From assembly GCA_950054155.1 (NCBI GenBank), contig CATLOT010000010.1, positions 39,201 to 103,200 of the forward strand: DNA of 64,000 bases, written 5' to 3'. The stretch is from an uncultured Bacteriovoracaceae bacterium. Its GTDB lineage: Bacteria; Bdellovibrionota; Bacteriovoracia; Bacteriovoracales; Bacteriovoracaceae. Every line of letters begins with the position of its first letter. The stretch's first letter is position 1. Both the position numbers and the translations under genes were made by a program. The notes under the pieces were generated by a model, which worked only from the letters and a program-made list of their open reading frames with translations, was not told the origin of the DNA and ran no database searches. Of this stretch, positions 8,930 through 17,559 are shown in pieces.

Positions 8930-11251
8930 ATGAAAAAGTTTTTGCTTATTGCTATTGGTGTTTTGACAAGTGTCACTCTCTTGATTCTAGCGACGCTCTT
9001 CGCTCTGCCCCAAAAGGGAGTGCCTCAGTATAGTGGTAAGGCCGACCTTGTCGATTTAAAGGCGCCAGTAAAAGTGAGCTACGATAAAGTTGGCATCCCT
9101 CATATAAAGGCCGAAAGTGAGCAAGATGCCTATCGAGCTCTTGGCTACGTTATGGCCCAAGACCGCCTCCTCCAAATGGATCTCATTAGACGGGTGGCGA
9201 CTGGTCGCCTGGCTGAATTGGTAGGGGAAAAGGCCCTTAAAAGTGATAAGCTCTTTCGGACCCTCGCTCTTACGAGAAATTATCAGCTGCAAAAAGAGCA
9301 AGGTCTTCTCGACCCTGCGATTGAATCATCCCTGCTTGCTTTTATTGGGGGAGTTAATGACTTTATTAAGAGAGGCCAGTTTCCCTTTGAATACCTGTTA
9401 TTGGGAAGTGATCCCGCGCCCTTCACAGTTGAAGACTCCTATTCGATTCTTGGTTACATGGCCTATAGTTTTGCTATGGGGCTTAAGGCTGATCTCTTCT
9501 ACGAATCTCTTGAGCAAGGGGAAGATCTCAAGGCCTATCCTGCAAAGAAGAGAATGAGTTTTGAAGAGACTCTCTTTTACAAAGGTCATCAATTTGCTCA
9601 GGACTCCATTGGTCTCTTTACAGGTTCAAACGCCTGGGTTCTCGCTAAAGAGAGAACAAAGAAAGGGCAGGCGCCTCTTTTAGCGAGTGATCCTCATGTG
9701 CGCTTTTCAAGTCCTGGTCTTTGGTATGAGGCCCATGTGAAGTGGCCTCACGGTGAATTTTATGGCCACTTTGTGCCGTTACTTCCCTTCGCGGCCATGG
9801 TCCACAATAAGACTCACGGCTGGGGCGTCACCATTAGTTATATCGATGATATGGATTTCTCTTATGAGCGGCTCCAAGAAGGCAAAGTCATAAGTCTTGA
9901 TGGAAAGTCTCCTTTAGAGACCCTCGAGAGTGAAATCAAAATCAAAGGGGAGGAACCCCTTAAGTGGCAAGTCCAATTTGGGCCACGTGGTCCTCTCATT
10001 GATCATGTTCTTACGAACGCTCTTAAGAAAGAGTCTTTTTTAAACTTTAAAGAAGGCGAGAGGCTTTCCATGAAGTGGGGTCATTATAATCCTCAAAATA
10101 ATGGCATGAAGACACTGTATTACGCGCAAAGAGCAAAGAGCGTGAAAGAATTTGAAAAGGCCATGACTTATGCGGGTTCTCCCGGTCTCAATATTATTTA
10201 CGCCCATAAAGAAGCCAATCATATCGCGCGCTATATCGTTGGTACTCAGTATGAAAGGGTTGGGGTGCGCTCGCGTGAAGTCAATAAGGGCTGGCTCTTA
10301 AGTAAGGACTCTTCAAAGCACTGGAGAGATGTACCCTTTGAGCAAAGACCTCATTTAAGAAATCCTGCTAAAGGAGTGATTGTCAGCGCCAATCAAAAAC
10401 CAGAAGACACAGCTGATCAGTTTGCGGGTTATTTTCATCCCATGGACCGCTACCATACCATTCACCATCTGCTTGAAGGTCAGGAGAAATGGGATAGTGA
10501 AGAGATGAAAGTGGTGCAAACTGCGAATACAAATGTCTTCTTCTTTAGTCATCGCGATCGTATTGGCGAGGTTATTTTAAAAGAAGAGCTTAGCGAATAT
10601 GAGAGAGGAGTCGCTCTTTGGTTTATGAAGTGGAACGGACTCTCTGAGGCCCAAAGCGGCGAGGCCCTGCTCTATTATAAGTTTATTGAATTCTTTAGAC
10701 GAGCGGCCTTTGCTGAGTTAAGTGAAAGTCAATTTCAACACTACTGTGGGCTCAATGATTTTAGCTTCGCTGTTTTTAGAAGGCTTTATGAAGAGCGCTA
10801 TCGTGAGTTTATTTCCCTTAGCTTTAAAAAGGCAGTGGCCCAATTAAGAAAGAGCTATGGAGAGGATTTTAAGGGGTGGCAACTTGGTCGTGAGCATACC
10901 TTAACTTTTCCCCATCCTCTTGGAAAGGCCTCAGCGTTGCTGGCAAAAATGCTGGATCATGGGCCTTATCCCATTGACGGAGGCTTTCATCAGATCAATC
11001 ACATGAGGGAAGTGGGCTGTAAGAGTGGCCTTAAAGTAGAGGCCGGTCCTTCAACGAGGCGTATCGTTGATTTTGAAAATCCACGCGAAAGTCTAGGGAT
11101 CTTACCGATGGGTAATAGTGGTCATCGTGGGAGTCCCTTTCTCTTTAATCAGTGGCCTCTCTTTAAAGAGGGCAAGTATCGCGCTCAATTGATGAGAGAG
11201 CTTAAAGAGTCAGAACTTCACAGTGAATTAGTTATTCATCCGAAAAAGTAA
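8930..11251 (+). CDS. Penicillin-acylase family N-terminal nucleophile hydrolase (S45)
   Basis: A 773-residue precursor of an amidase of the penicillin acylase / acyl-homoserine-lactone acylase family. A signal or anchor helix covers residues 4-24. The alpha-chain motif YDKVGIPHIKAESEQDA lies near 51-67. The self-cleavage site is TGSNAW, with Ser233 as the new N-terminal nucleophile of the beta chain. Length and layout match the family. AAAGAGGG ends about five bases before the ATG. The last 20 bases overlap the thiamine pyrophosphokinase gene on the other strand. The substrate cannot be read from sequence; quorum-signal degradation, beta-lactam side-chain removal and turnover of other amides are all possible. 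Confidence 0.92.
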   Translation: MKKFLLIAIGVLTSVTLLILATLFALPQKGVPQYSGKADLVDLKAPVKVSYDKVGIPHIKAESEQDAYRALGYVMAQDRLLQMDLIRRVATGRLAELVGEKALKSDKLFRTLALTRNYQLQKEQGLLDPAIESSLLAFIGGVNDFIKRGQFPFEYLLLGSDPAPFTVEDSYSILGYMAYSFAMGLKADLFYESLEQGEDLKAYPAKKRMSFEETLFYKGHQFAQDSIGLFTGSNAWVLAKERTKKGQAPLLASDPHVRFSSPGLWYEAHVKWPHGEFYGHFVPLLPFAAMVHNKTHGWGVTISYIDDMDFSYERLQEGKVISLDGKSPLETLESEIKIKGEEPLKWQVQFGPRGPLIDHVLTNALKKESFLNFKEGERLSMKWGHYNPQNNGMKTLYYAQRAKSVKEFEKAMTYAGSPGLNIIYAHKEANHIARYIVGTQYERVGVRSREVNKGWLLSKDSSKHWRDVPFEQRPHLRNPAKGVIVSANQKPEDTADQFAGYFHPMDRYHTIHHLLEGQEKWDSEEMKVVQTANTNVFFFSHRDRIGEVILKEELSEYERGVALWFMKWNGLSEAQSGEALLYYKFIEFFRRAAFAELSESQFQHYCGLNDFSFAVFRRLYEERYREFISLSFKKAVAQLRKSYGEDFKGWQLGREHTLTFPHPLGKASALLAKMLDHGPYPIDGGFHQINHMREVGCKSGLKVEAGPSTRRIVDFENPRESLGILPMGNSGHRGSPFLFNQWPLFKEGKYRAQLMRELKESELHSELVIHPKK

Positions 11252-11840
11252 TGATGAGGGGCTGATCACTTGAAAGGCTAAAGCTGCCGTAGGCTTGGTT
11301 ACTGAGACCTAAGCTTGAAAGTGGTGAAAGGGTGAATTCACCTTGGTACTTTATTTCGCCACTGAGTTTGAGTGAGGCTAAGTTTAAGCTAAAGACACTG
11401 ACGAGGGCGTGGGCCTGAAATTCATTTTCGCCCGTGGCAATCGCCGCTCTCCTTTGGCCTGTCTCGTCATAAAAGGTAAAGCGGTGGTGATTTGAGGCCA
11501 CAACTTTACAGGCCTCCCCCAAATTGGCCAATTGATGATCTAAGCGCTCCCCATAGAGACCATAACAGTGAAAGTGGAGACTCTCTTCGTCTTTAAACCT
11601 ATCAAGAGCAAGGGCGAAGTCGCTTACGTCTTTATCTTCTGGAAAGTGGTGATCAAGAGTGGCTTTTGAACTGTCGCCATCGCCGATACTAAAGAGGAGG
11701 GGATGATCGGGTAGCTCAAGCTGTTCTTTATGAAGGAGTCCTCCATCAATAAATACTATCGGCGCATTCTTGGGGTGAAGGGAAATGCTGCAAAGTGATG
11801 TTGGACCAAGAAGAATGATGGGGCTGTTGTTTGAATTCAT
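11232..11840 (-). CDS. thiN: Thiamine pyrophosphokinase
   Basis: Transfers pyrophosphate from ATP to thiamine to make the cofactor thiamine diphosphate. The 202-residue length is typical. The three family motifs are present: GDGDS near residue 53, PEDKDVSDFALAL near 67-79 and GLYGERLDHQLANL near 93-106, which supply the Mg-ATP and thiamine contacts. The C-terminal half is the expected beta-sandwich. It is a single gene whose tail overlaps the acylase gene by 20 bases. No TPP riboswitch is visible ahead of it. Confidence 0.88.
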   Translation of the reverse strand: MNSNNSPIILLGPTSLCSISLHPKNAPIVFIDGGLLHKEQLELPDHPLLFSIGDGDSSKATLDHHFPEDKDVSDFALALDRFKDEESLHFHCYGLYGERLDHQLANLGEACKVVASNHHRFTFYDETGQRRAAIATGENEFQAHALVSVFSLNLASLKLSGEIKYQGEFTLSPLSSLGLSNQAYGSFSLSSDQPLIITFSDE

Positions 11841-11953
11841 ATGGCCATTATAGGGGTGTCAGGGGGAATAAGTTAGTAAAATTGTTGCCGTCTTTTTCAT
11901 TGAGAGGTAAATTAGGGGTATTCAAATTGGCACATGAGAATTGGGAGGATGCG

Positions 11954-12259
11954 TTGTTTAAGACTACAGCACTCGTTATTGGATTATCTTTAATTACTTT
12001 TTCTTCAACGGCAGCGGACGCTGCGCGCGGACAAACTCTTTATAAGACTTGTATTCAGTGCCATGGGGAAGATGGTCGCGGAAATCCTGATCAAGAAGCT
12101 CCGAGAATTGCCGGCCAATATGATTGGTATATTATTTCAAGTATTGAGCAATTTAAGGCCGGTGTTGAACGCAAGAACCCTAAAATGTTACCCTATATTA
12201 AGAATTTATCGAGCACCGATATTGAAGACCTCGCCGCTTATATCAGCAAGATGAAATAG
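11954..12259 (+). CDS. Small periplasmic class I cytochrome c
   Basis: A 101-residue precursor with a signal peptide (about 1-23, ending TAADA) and one haem site CIQCH in the segment YKTCIQCHGEDGRG. The distal ligand is probably Met in NPKMLPYIKNL, and the C-terminal helix DIEDLAAYISKMK closes the fold, as in cytochrome c553-type carriers. The frame is open from 11831, but the TTG at 11954 is chosen because GGAGG (11945-11949) sits five bases before it and the product then starts directly with the signal peptide. It is probably matured by the ResB/CcsA pair encoded nearby. Electron-transfer partners are unknown. Confidence 0.87.
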   Translation: MFKTTALVIGLSLITFSSTAADAARGQTLYKTCIQCHGEDGRGNPDQEAPRIAGQYDWYIISSIEQFKAGVERKNPKMLPYIKNLSSTDIEDLAAYISKMK

Positions 12260-12278
12260 ACTTAAGAAAAGGGAATAC

Positions 12279-12722
12279 ATGAGCCTCAATTTTTTTAGTG
12301 CAGACAAACCCAAGGAAATGAAGAGGGTTTACGAGTACACTATCGACGCCTTCAGTGACACACCAGACTTTAATTGGAATCTTGATGAGATTAAAAGGGA
12401 AGTGAAGGATGGCTGGAGTCTTTATGGTGTTACTAATGAAGACGAAGAAATTGTGGCCGCTGTTTTCTTTAGAAAGGATGATAACTCTCTCCTGACAAAG
12501 AACACGGGCTTAAAAATAAATCATCAAGGTGCTGGCTATAATCATCTGATCAAGGAATTCTTTGAAAGAAAAGCAAAGGAACTTGGGGTCGGCTCTATTA
12601 AGCACTATTGTCGAATTGATAACTTTCGTATGTATTCTCTCAACGAAAGTCATGGCTATGCTAAAACGGCAAATACCATTGAAGATGGTCAAATTGTCGA
12701 ATGGGAAAAGCTACTCGCTTAA
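12279..12722 (+). CDS. GNAT-like acetyltransferase
   Basis: A 147-residue soluble protein with the outline of a GCN5-related N-acetyltransferase. The segment INHQGAGYNHLIKEFFERKA matches the acetyl-CoA pyrophosphate-binding loop and following helix, and YCRIDNFRMYSLNESHGYAK matches the late part of the fold with its Asn-aligned motif. AAGGGA precedes the ATG. It lies 19 bases after the cytochrome gene. Its stop codon shares the four bases TTAA with the stop of the gene on the opposite strand. The substrate is unknown. Confidence 0.7.
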   Translation: MSLNFFSADKPKEMKRVYEYTIDAFSDTPDFNWNLDEIKREVKDGWSLYGVTNEDEEIVAAVFFRKDDNSLLTKNTGLKINHQGAGYNHLIKEFFERKAKELGVGSIKHYCRIDNFRMYSLNESHGYAKTANTIEDGQIVEWEKLLA

Positions 12723-13933
12723 TTCTTTTTCATTACACCGGAATACTTTAGGTGAACTTCTTGGGAGATCACCTTATCCGCTATACTTTTCTTCTTTTGA
12801 TCTGTTTCAAAGAGCTCATTACATTGCATGGTGGGATTACCCCTAGGAAAAACCTCTTTGCCGGTGAGGTAGTTCACACACTTCTTTGAATAGTGAGCGA
12901 TATATTCAGGAAAGTTCTTTGCCATATGCTGGGTAAAGACCTTTCTCTTGAGGGAATTTTCATGGGCGAAGACTTTCCCTGGTAATGGGTCCATCTGAGT
13001 GAGCTTTTTAAATATATGACCTCTGAGAGCATAGTTTTGAGAAAGTTCTTCAAGATTATTCCAGGCCAAATTCAAAAGGGGTCCCTCTTCGGGCTCCGTT
13101 AAGTAGTAGTGAGTGAGCCAATAGGATTCTTCAATAGGGCTTAAGGCCTTAAGGTGGTGAAGAACGGTGAAGAGATGGGTGTTTGGCCTATCTTCGAGAA
13201 AGAGCGTCGTCTTAAGATAGGGAGTGATGAGGTCCCAGCATTCTTTATGGGCCATCTCCTTTGTCGTCACTTGAAGTCTCTTTTCTGAGCTTTCATCAAG
13301 GGCAATCTCAAGGTTTTGGTCGATAAGGTATTTGGTAAAGACCTTCTGAATATTGGGCTTGTCACAATAGAATTTTGAGAGGTCTTGCTTAACAAGCTTT
13401 TCAATAAAGGGAAAGCTATCTCCCTTGGGAAAGAAGCCAAGGTGCAGGAGCATAAGCTGATAGCCAGTCTCTGCTTCCTTGCGACTTGTTTTCCAAAAGG
13501 ATTCCATTTGCTTCTTACATTTAAGGGCAAATCCTTGGCCTAGACAGGAATTAAAATAACCCAGAACGTAGGCTTCTCTTTTGACCTGAAAGAATTCATC
13601 TCTTTTAAATTCAGGCCACGCCGCAATCTTTTCGACCTTTTGAAAGTCTTCTTCTTTAAAGCGCTCTTTCCTTCTTAAGTCATCAAGCCAATTGGTGCCC
13701 ATATCACTGAGCATCTCATACCAGCTCTTATCCCTTTGGGTGGGGACGATATCTTTAGCATGTTTAAAGAACTCGTTATAACTTTTTTGAGACTGGAGAA
13801 TCTCAAGATCGGCTTTGGAATAGAGGAGGGTGTTAGCCTGCAAGGAGAAGGTGATAAGGAGTAGACCGAGTAAAAGGCTCAGCCTCATAGGGGGGGTAAC
13901 TGAAAGCCTCAAGTTTGTGCTGTGACGAAACAT
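12719..13933 (-). CDS. Exported protein of unknown function
   Basis: A 404-residue protein with a signal peptide (hydrophobic core MRLSLLLGLLLITFSLQA after a basic 15-residue lead). The ATG at 13933 is preferred because AAGGAG stands six bases upstream; ATGs at 13954 and 13888 lack such a site. The mature part is rich in Phe, Lys and Tyr, predicted mostly helical, with six or more cysteines scattered through it (for example CLGQ, KCKK, FYCDK, KECWD, KKCVN, MQCNE), consistent with disulphides in the periplasm. It might be an alpha-solenoid but shows no clear repeat. I recognise no family. Confidence 0.7.
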   Translation of the reverse strand: MFRHSTNLRLSVTPPMRLSLLLGLLLITFSLQANTLLYSKADLEILQSQKSYNEFFKHAKDIVPTQRDKSWYEMLSDMGTNWLDDLRRKERFKEEDFQKVEKIAAWPEFKRDEFFQVKREAYVLGYFNSCLGQGFALKCKKQMESFWKTSRKEAETGYQLMLLHLGFFPKGDSFPFIEKLVKQDLSKFYCDKPNIQKVFTKYLIDQNLEIALDESSEKRLQVTTKEMAHKECWDLITPYLKTTLFLEDRPNTHLFTVLHHLKALSPIEESYWLTHYYLTEPEEGPLLNLAWNNLEELSQNYALRGHIFKKLTQMDPLPGKVFAHENSLKRKVFTQHMAKNFPEYIAHYSKKCVNYLTGKEVFPRGNPTMQCNELFETDQKKKSIADKVISQEVHLKYSGVMKKN

Positions 13934-13959
13934 CCGTGTCTCCTTATCATCCATAATTA

Positions 13960-13989
13960 ATTGTAGTAATTATTCTTAGAAGACGTCAA
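13960..13989 (-). promoter_or_regulatory. Probable sigma-70-type promoter for the 12719-13933 gene
   Basis: On the minus strand TTGACG (13984-13989) and TACAAT (13960-13965) are separated by 18 bases and stand 27 bases ahead of the start codon, close to the vegetative consensus. Confidence 0.55.
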
Positions 13990-14067
13990 TTTTTACTCAA
14001 TTCTTTTTGCTCGATTCCGAAGGTATCAGTCCTCGTAAGAGATAATCCTAAAAAGCCCAAGAGTCCG

Positions 14068-14361
14068 ATGAGTCCTAGCGAAAAGCAAAAGCAAATTGAT
14101 TCAGAAAAGGAAAAAAGTCAGTTTCTTGAGCGTGAAAAAGAGCGCGAGCAAAAAGCACGTGAACAAAGGCTGCTAGAGCACCGTGAACAGTTGCGCCAGC
14201 AGATGTTTTTAAGAAGTGACTATTATCAACTTAGCTTTATAACCAAGTTCTTCATTTTTACCTTAGTCTTTTTGTTGGTTTTCTTTTCCTTGATTCTAGC
14301 TCTCAGTTACTCCGAGAGTTTAAAACCCCTTATTTTTAGTTTTATAAAATTAATTATTTAG
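14068..14361 (+). CDS. Small coiled-coil membrane protein
   Basis: A 97-residue protein with a highly charged helical N-terminal half (about residues 3-47, very rich in Glu, Lys, Gln and Arg and predicted coiled coil) followed by a hydrophobic segment (about 58-82) and a second short hydrophobic tail. It is probably anchored in the inner membrane with the coiled coil in the cytoplasm. No family was recognised. It is the first of three codirectional genes leading into the 793-residue exported protein. Confidence 0.6.
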   Translation: MSPSEKQKQIDSEKEKSQFLEREKEREQKAREQRLLEHREQLRQQMFLRSDYYQLSFITKFFIFTLVFLLVFFSLILALSYSESLKPLIFSFIKLII

Positions 14362-14406
14362 CCGATAAAAGAAAAAAGCGATCTAACTTATTTAAGGTGA
14401 TTTGAT

Positions 14407-15036
14407 ATGAAACTTTTGTCTGCATTAGTTCTCACTCTACTTTTTAATCTTTCCTATGCTGAGGACTGTGCCCATTGTGGTAATAAAATGACAGGGGCTA
14501 ATGAAGGGACATTGGTCCTTAAGTATATGTCTGGCTCTGAACTCATTGAAAATCTTGCCTGTACTCCAGGAGCCGATCTCTCTGAAAGCTTTTGTACTCT
14601 TCTCACCGTTTTTGACAATATTGATGATTACCATACTTTTATCAAACGATGCTTTCCCAATACAAGCCTTGATGAGATTTATGGCAGGGCCTTCTTTGCT
14701 TGCTCCGATGTGGGTTATCATCAAGATGAGATAAGTCTTTTGAGTCACCTTGCGATTCAATTTCCTGGTTTTTCGGTGGGCATCATGCCGGTAGTGCGTG
14801 GGTATCGTGACCAAGGACGACTCGAGCGCTTTAGTGAGCTTCTTAATCAAAAGGATTCTCAAGGGCGTACCTTCCTTGATGTTTATAAAGAAGCCCTTGA
14901 TAAGGGAGAGTATATTGGCACCCAGCTCCCCGCGGCCACTGCCAGTATTATCAAAAAAGCCTGTATGTTAGGCGGGGTTTATAACAAATACCCCCAACCG
15001 GCAGACTGTAAGAGAAAGGATAAACTTTTCAAGTAA
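14407..15036 (+). CDS. Exported cysteine-containing protein of unknown function
   Basis: A 209-residue protein with a clear signal peptide (1-18, ending SYA). The mature N-terminus EDCAHCGNKM holds a CxxC pair, and further cysteines lie near 52, 63, 82, 99 and at the C-terminal end, suggesting disulphide bonds. AAGGTG lies upstream of the ATG. No known domain was recognised. It is 45 bases after the small membrane protein and 61 bases before the next large exported protein, and may belong to one transcription unit with both. Confidence 0.65.
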   Translation: MKLLSALVLTLLFNLSYAEDCAHCGNKMTGANEGTLVLKYMSGSELIENLACTPGADLSESFCTLLTVFDNIDDYHTFIKRCFPNTSLDEIYGRAFFACSDVGYHQDEISLLSHLAIQFPGFSVGIMPVVRGYRDQGRLERFSELLNQKDSQGRTFLDVYKEALDKGEYIGTQLPAATASIIKKACMLGGVYNKYPQPADCKRKDKLFK

Positions 15037-15097
15037 TCTTCATCTCTTTCTTCGTAATAAAATTTAATGTTCTTAGCTAAGTTTCCGAAATGTAAGC

Positions 15098-17479
15098 ATG
15101 AGGAAATTAAAACTGAAAAGAGATGTGGCAACACTTCTTTTTCTCTACTCTCATTTAAGTTGGGGCCAGGGCTTTAATTGTTTAAAAGCGCAGCCTTTTA
15201 GCGAAGCGGTAGCCTTTGAAAAGACAGACTGCTCTGAGGCCTATGAGATGAGCGAGTCACTTCTTGATGACTTTAAAGAGCAGCGCATGACAACGATTAA
15301 GGCTAATCTTGGTCTTGCTCTTAATAATTCTGTCGTCAAGGCCGTCGATAGTATGGCCCAGGTCGACTTTTTAAATTCCTATTTTAAAAAGGACTATGGA
15401 AAGGAGAGTAGCTGCTCCCTTTCAAAGGCCTATGAAACTTTTCCTTGTTTAAAAGAGGGGAATCAAAACCTTGCTGAGCTTACCAATGGCAGGCATAGTG
15501 ACGTCAAAGACCTCTTCTCATCCATTGCTAAACGCTACAGCGAGAATGTCAGTGGAACGGTATCCAATGATCCTAAGAAGTGTCTCAATCCTTTCTTAAG
15601 AAAGAAAATGGCAATGGATCGCTTTCTTAAGGACAATAAAGACTTAGATCTTAAGAAGCTTATGGAGCAAGGGACTGATGGCCTTAATGAAGAGGGCTTA
15701 AAAGATTATAATAATATCCTTGGCCCACTCTTTATGAACACAGGTGATATTGATCTTTCCCACATTGAAGGGGATACACTGAGTGAACAAGTGGAATCAG
15801 TTCTTAGTCATAATAGTGAAAATCTAGAAAAGCACACGATAGCAACTTGTCAAAAAATGATTGAAAAGGTTGTTGGTGTGGTTTGCTCACCTGTTAATCA
15901 CCATAGTGTTGATGATAGTGGATTTAATAGCGTGGTTTTTCAATATGAGCAGGACTCCCATATGGCGGGGTTTGATGAGTTTGAAGCGGAATTTTCTGAT
16001 GTTCCCGTCGATCAAACCTACGGTCACTTCATCCTTAATTGCCAACCGGCCTGTGAGAAAGACTGTGAAAAGGTGACCACCCTTAAAGAGATCAAAGAGA
16101 AATACTTTGGTGAAAATATCGAAGATCATTTTGTTTATAACGATCTTCAAGAGCAGTATTATCACACAACAGTTGATGAGGAATTCTGTCCTTTAATCGC
16201 CTGTGGCAATGGTCTTGAAGTTCAAAAGGGTGCCCAGTGTGAGCCTTTAGAGGTTAAAAGAACACCTCAAGAGATGAGAGAATATCTCAACTGCGAAGAG
16301 GATCAATACTGTCAAACCCGCTCATTTCAAGGATTCACGAATCTTCTTGAGCTTCCAGGGCAAGACTCCGATCACTATTATTCTAGCTTTTCTCGCCAGT
16401 TCCTAGGAGAAACCTTTACCCCTGTGCCGGTCTCTACAGGAAAGAGTGAGGTTGCAAGTTCAACAGAAGCTGTCACACCATTAAGACCAGAGGAGCCCGC
16501 CCCTGAAATTGCGAGGCGAATAAAAAAATCAAAACCTCAAAAAATTGCGACTGCTTCTAAGCCTCAAAGCGCCTTAAGTGTGCAAGAGTCTCCACGGAAT
16601 GCTCCTCAAGATGCTGTTGTTACAGAGGTGCCACTGAAAACCTCAGGTGCTGTCAGTGAAAATCAATTTGACCGCGATCTTTACAAAAGAATGGGAAGTA
16701 TTATCAGAGACTCCCTTGAACACCAGGAAAAGAGTACTGATTACTATGAAAAGAATTTAGAAGAAATTGTTGCTGCCAACAAAGAATTAGAGCAACGAAT
16801 AAATTCGCGCATGGGAGAGGGGCCAACAACTGTCGCCAAACAATTTTCGCCACCACCGCAAGTGAGAACACCCCTTCGTCCAGAGGTCAGAAGAGCTGAA
16901 GTTGATAACTCAGCATGGCAAAGTGCACTAGCAGAGAATAAGAAACTCAATGCTCAGTGGAATAATCTGAACCAATCTCGAAATGTTGACGGAGCGTCAC
17001 CAGCACCAAGTGAAGCCTTTGAGACAAATCCTGGTCGACCTGGTGGTGGAGGGCGATCTCTTGCTTCTCAAGCCACTTCTGGTGGGACACTTGGTTCTAC
17101 GGCTGGGGCCGCAGCAAGCTCAGAAACTGGTGAAGATAATGCAGGGGCTAAGCGTCTTGGTGCCCTGGCAGGCGGTGGCATTCTTCAAGAAAATTTAAAA
17201 TCTATTGAGACACAGATTAACACTCTTCCTCAAATGGACCATAATGAACTGACAGCGCGAGGTGTAAGTCTTGAAGAGCCCTTCTTACTTAAAGTAAAGG
17301 TTGAAGGGCGCTTTGTGACAGTACCTGTGCGGCCCTTTCTCTATAAGGGCAAGAAAATGCTAGCCCCTGTGATTGACCAGGAGAATTGGATTCTAAGTAG
17401 CGTACTGCGAAAGTCTCCTCTTTTTACCAGCTACTATGATTATGAAAGGAAGCGTGAGGCCAAACTTTCAGCTCTTTAG
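15098..17479 (+). CDS. Large exported multidomain protein of unknown function
   Basis: A 793-residue protein with an N-terminal signal peptide (about 1-23). An N-terminal region of about 450 residues is rich in Glu, Asp and cysteine and ends in a cluster of CxxC-like pairs (CQPACEKDCEK, CPLIACGNG). A Pro/Ala/Lys-rich linker (about 455-540), a coiled-coil segment (about 545-570) and a low-complexity Gly/Ala/Ser linker (about 650-690) follow. The last 70 residues form a compact domain with strands (LLKVKVEGRFVTVPVRPFL). This is the layout of an envelope-spanning or surface protein. No family was recognised. Confidence 0.65.
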   Translation: MRKLKLKRDVATLLFLYSHLSWGQGFNCLKAQPFSEAVAFEKTDCSEAYEMSESLLDDFKEQRMTTIKANLGLALNNSVVKAVDSMAQVDFLNSYFKKDYGKESSCSLSKAYETFPCLKEGNQNLAELTNGRHSDVKDLFSSIAKRYSENVSGTVSNDPKKCLNPFLRKKMAMDRFLKDNKDLDLKKLMEQGTDGLNEEGLKDYNNILGPLFMNTGDIDLSHIEGDTLSEQVESVLSHNSENLEKHTIATCQKMIEKVVGVVCSPVNHHSVDDSGFNSVVFQYEQDSHMAGFDEFEAEFSDVPVDQTYGHFILNCQPACEKDCEKVTTLKEIKEKYFGENIEDHFVYNDLQEQYYHTTVDEEFCPLIACGNGLEVQKGAQCEPLEVKRTPQEMREYLNCEEDQYCQTRSFQGFTNLLELPGQDSDHYYSSFSRQFLGETFTPVPVSTGKSEVASSTEAVTPLRPEEPAPEIARRIKKSKPQKIATASKPQSALSVQESPRNAPQDAVVTEVPLKTSGAVSENQFDRDLYKRMGSIIRDSLEHQEKSTDYYEKNLEEIVAANKELEQRINSRMGEGPTTVAKQFSPPPQVRTPLRPEVRRAEVDNSAWQSALAENKKLNAQWNNLNQSRNVDGASPAPSEAFETNPGRPGGGGRSLASQATSGGTLGSTAGAAASSETGEDNAGAKRLGALAGGGILQENLKSIETQINTLPQMDHNELTARGVSLEEPFLLKVKVEGRFVTVPVRPFLYKGKKMLAPVIDQENWILSSVLRKSPLFTSYYDYERKREAKLSAL

Positions 17480-17559
17480 AAGATAGCGAACATGGTTAAA
17501 AAGGTAGTCAAAATTTGATGATCTCATGATAGGGTAGGGGCCAATAAATGGAGAGGATA

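Noticed and set aside
11831..11953. Upstream 41-codon extension of the cytochrome c gene
   Set aside because: It would put a long polar segment before the signal peptide and would overlap the start of the divergent thiN gene; TTG 11954 has a good ribosome site.
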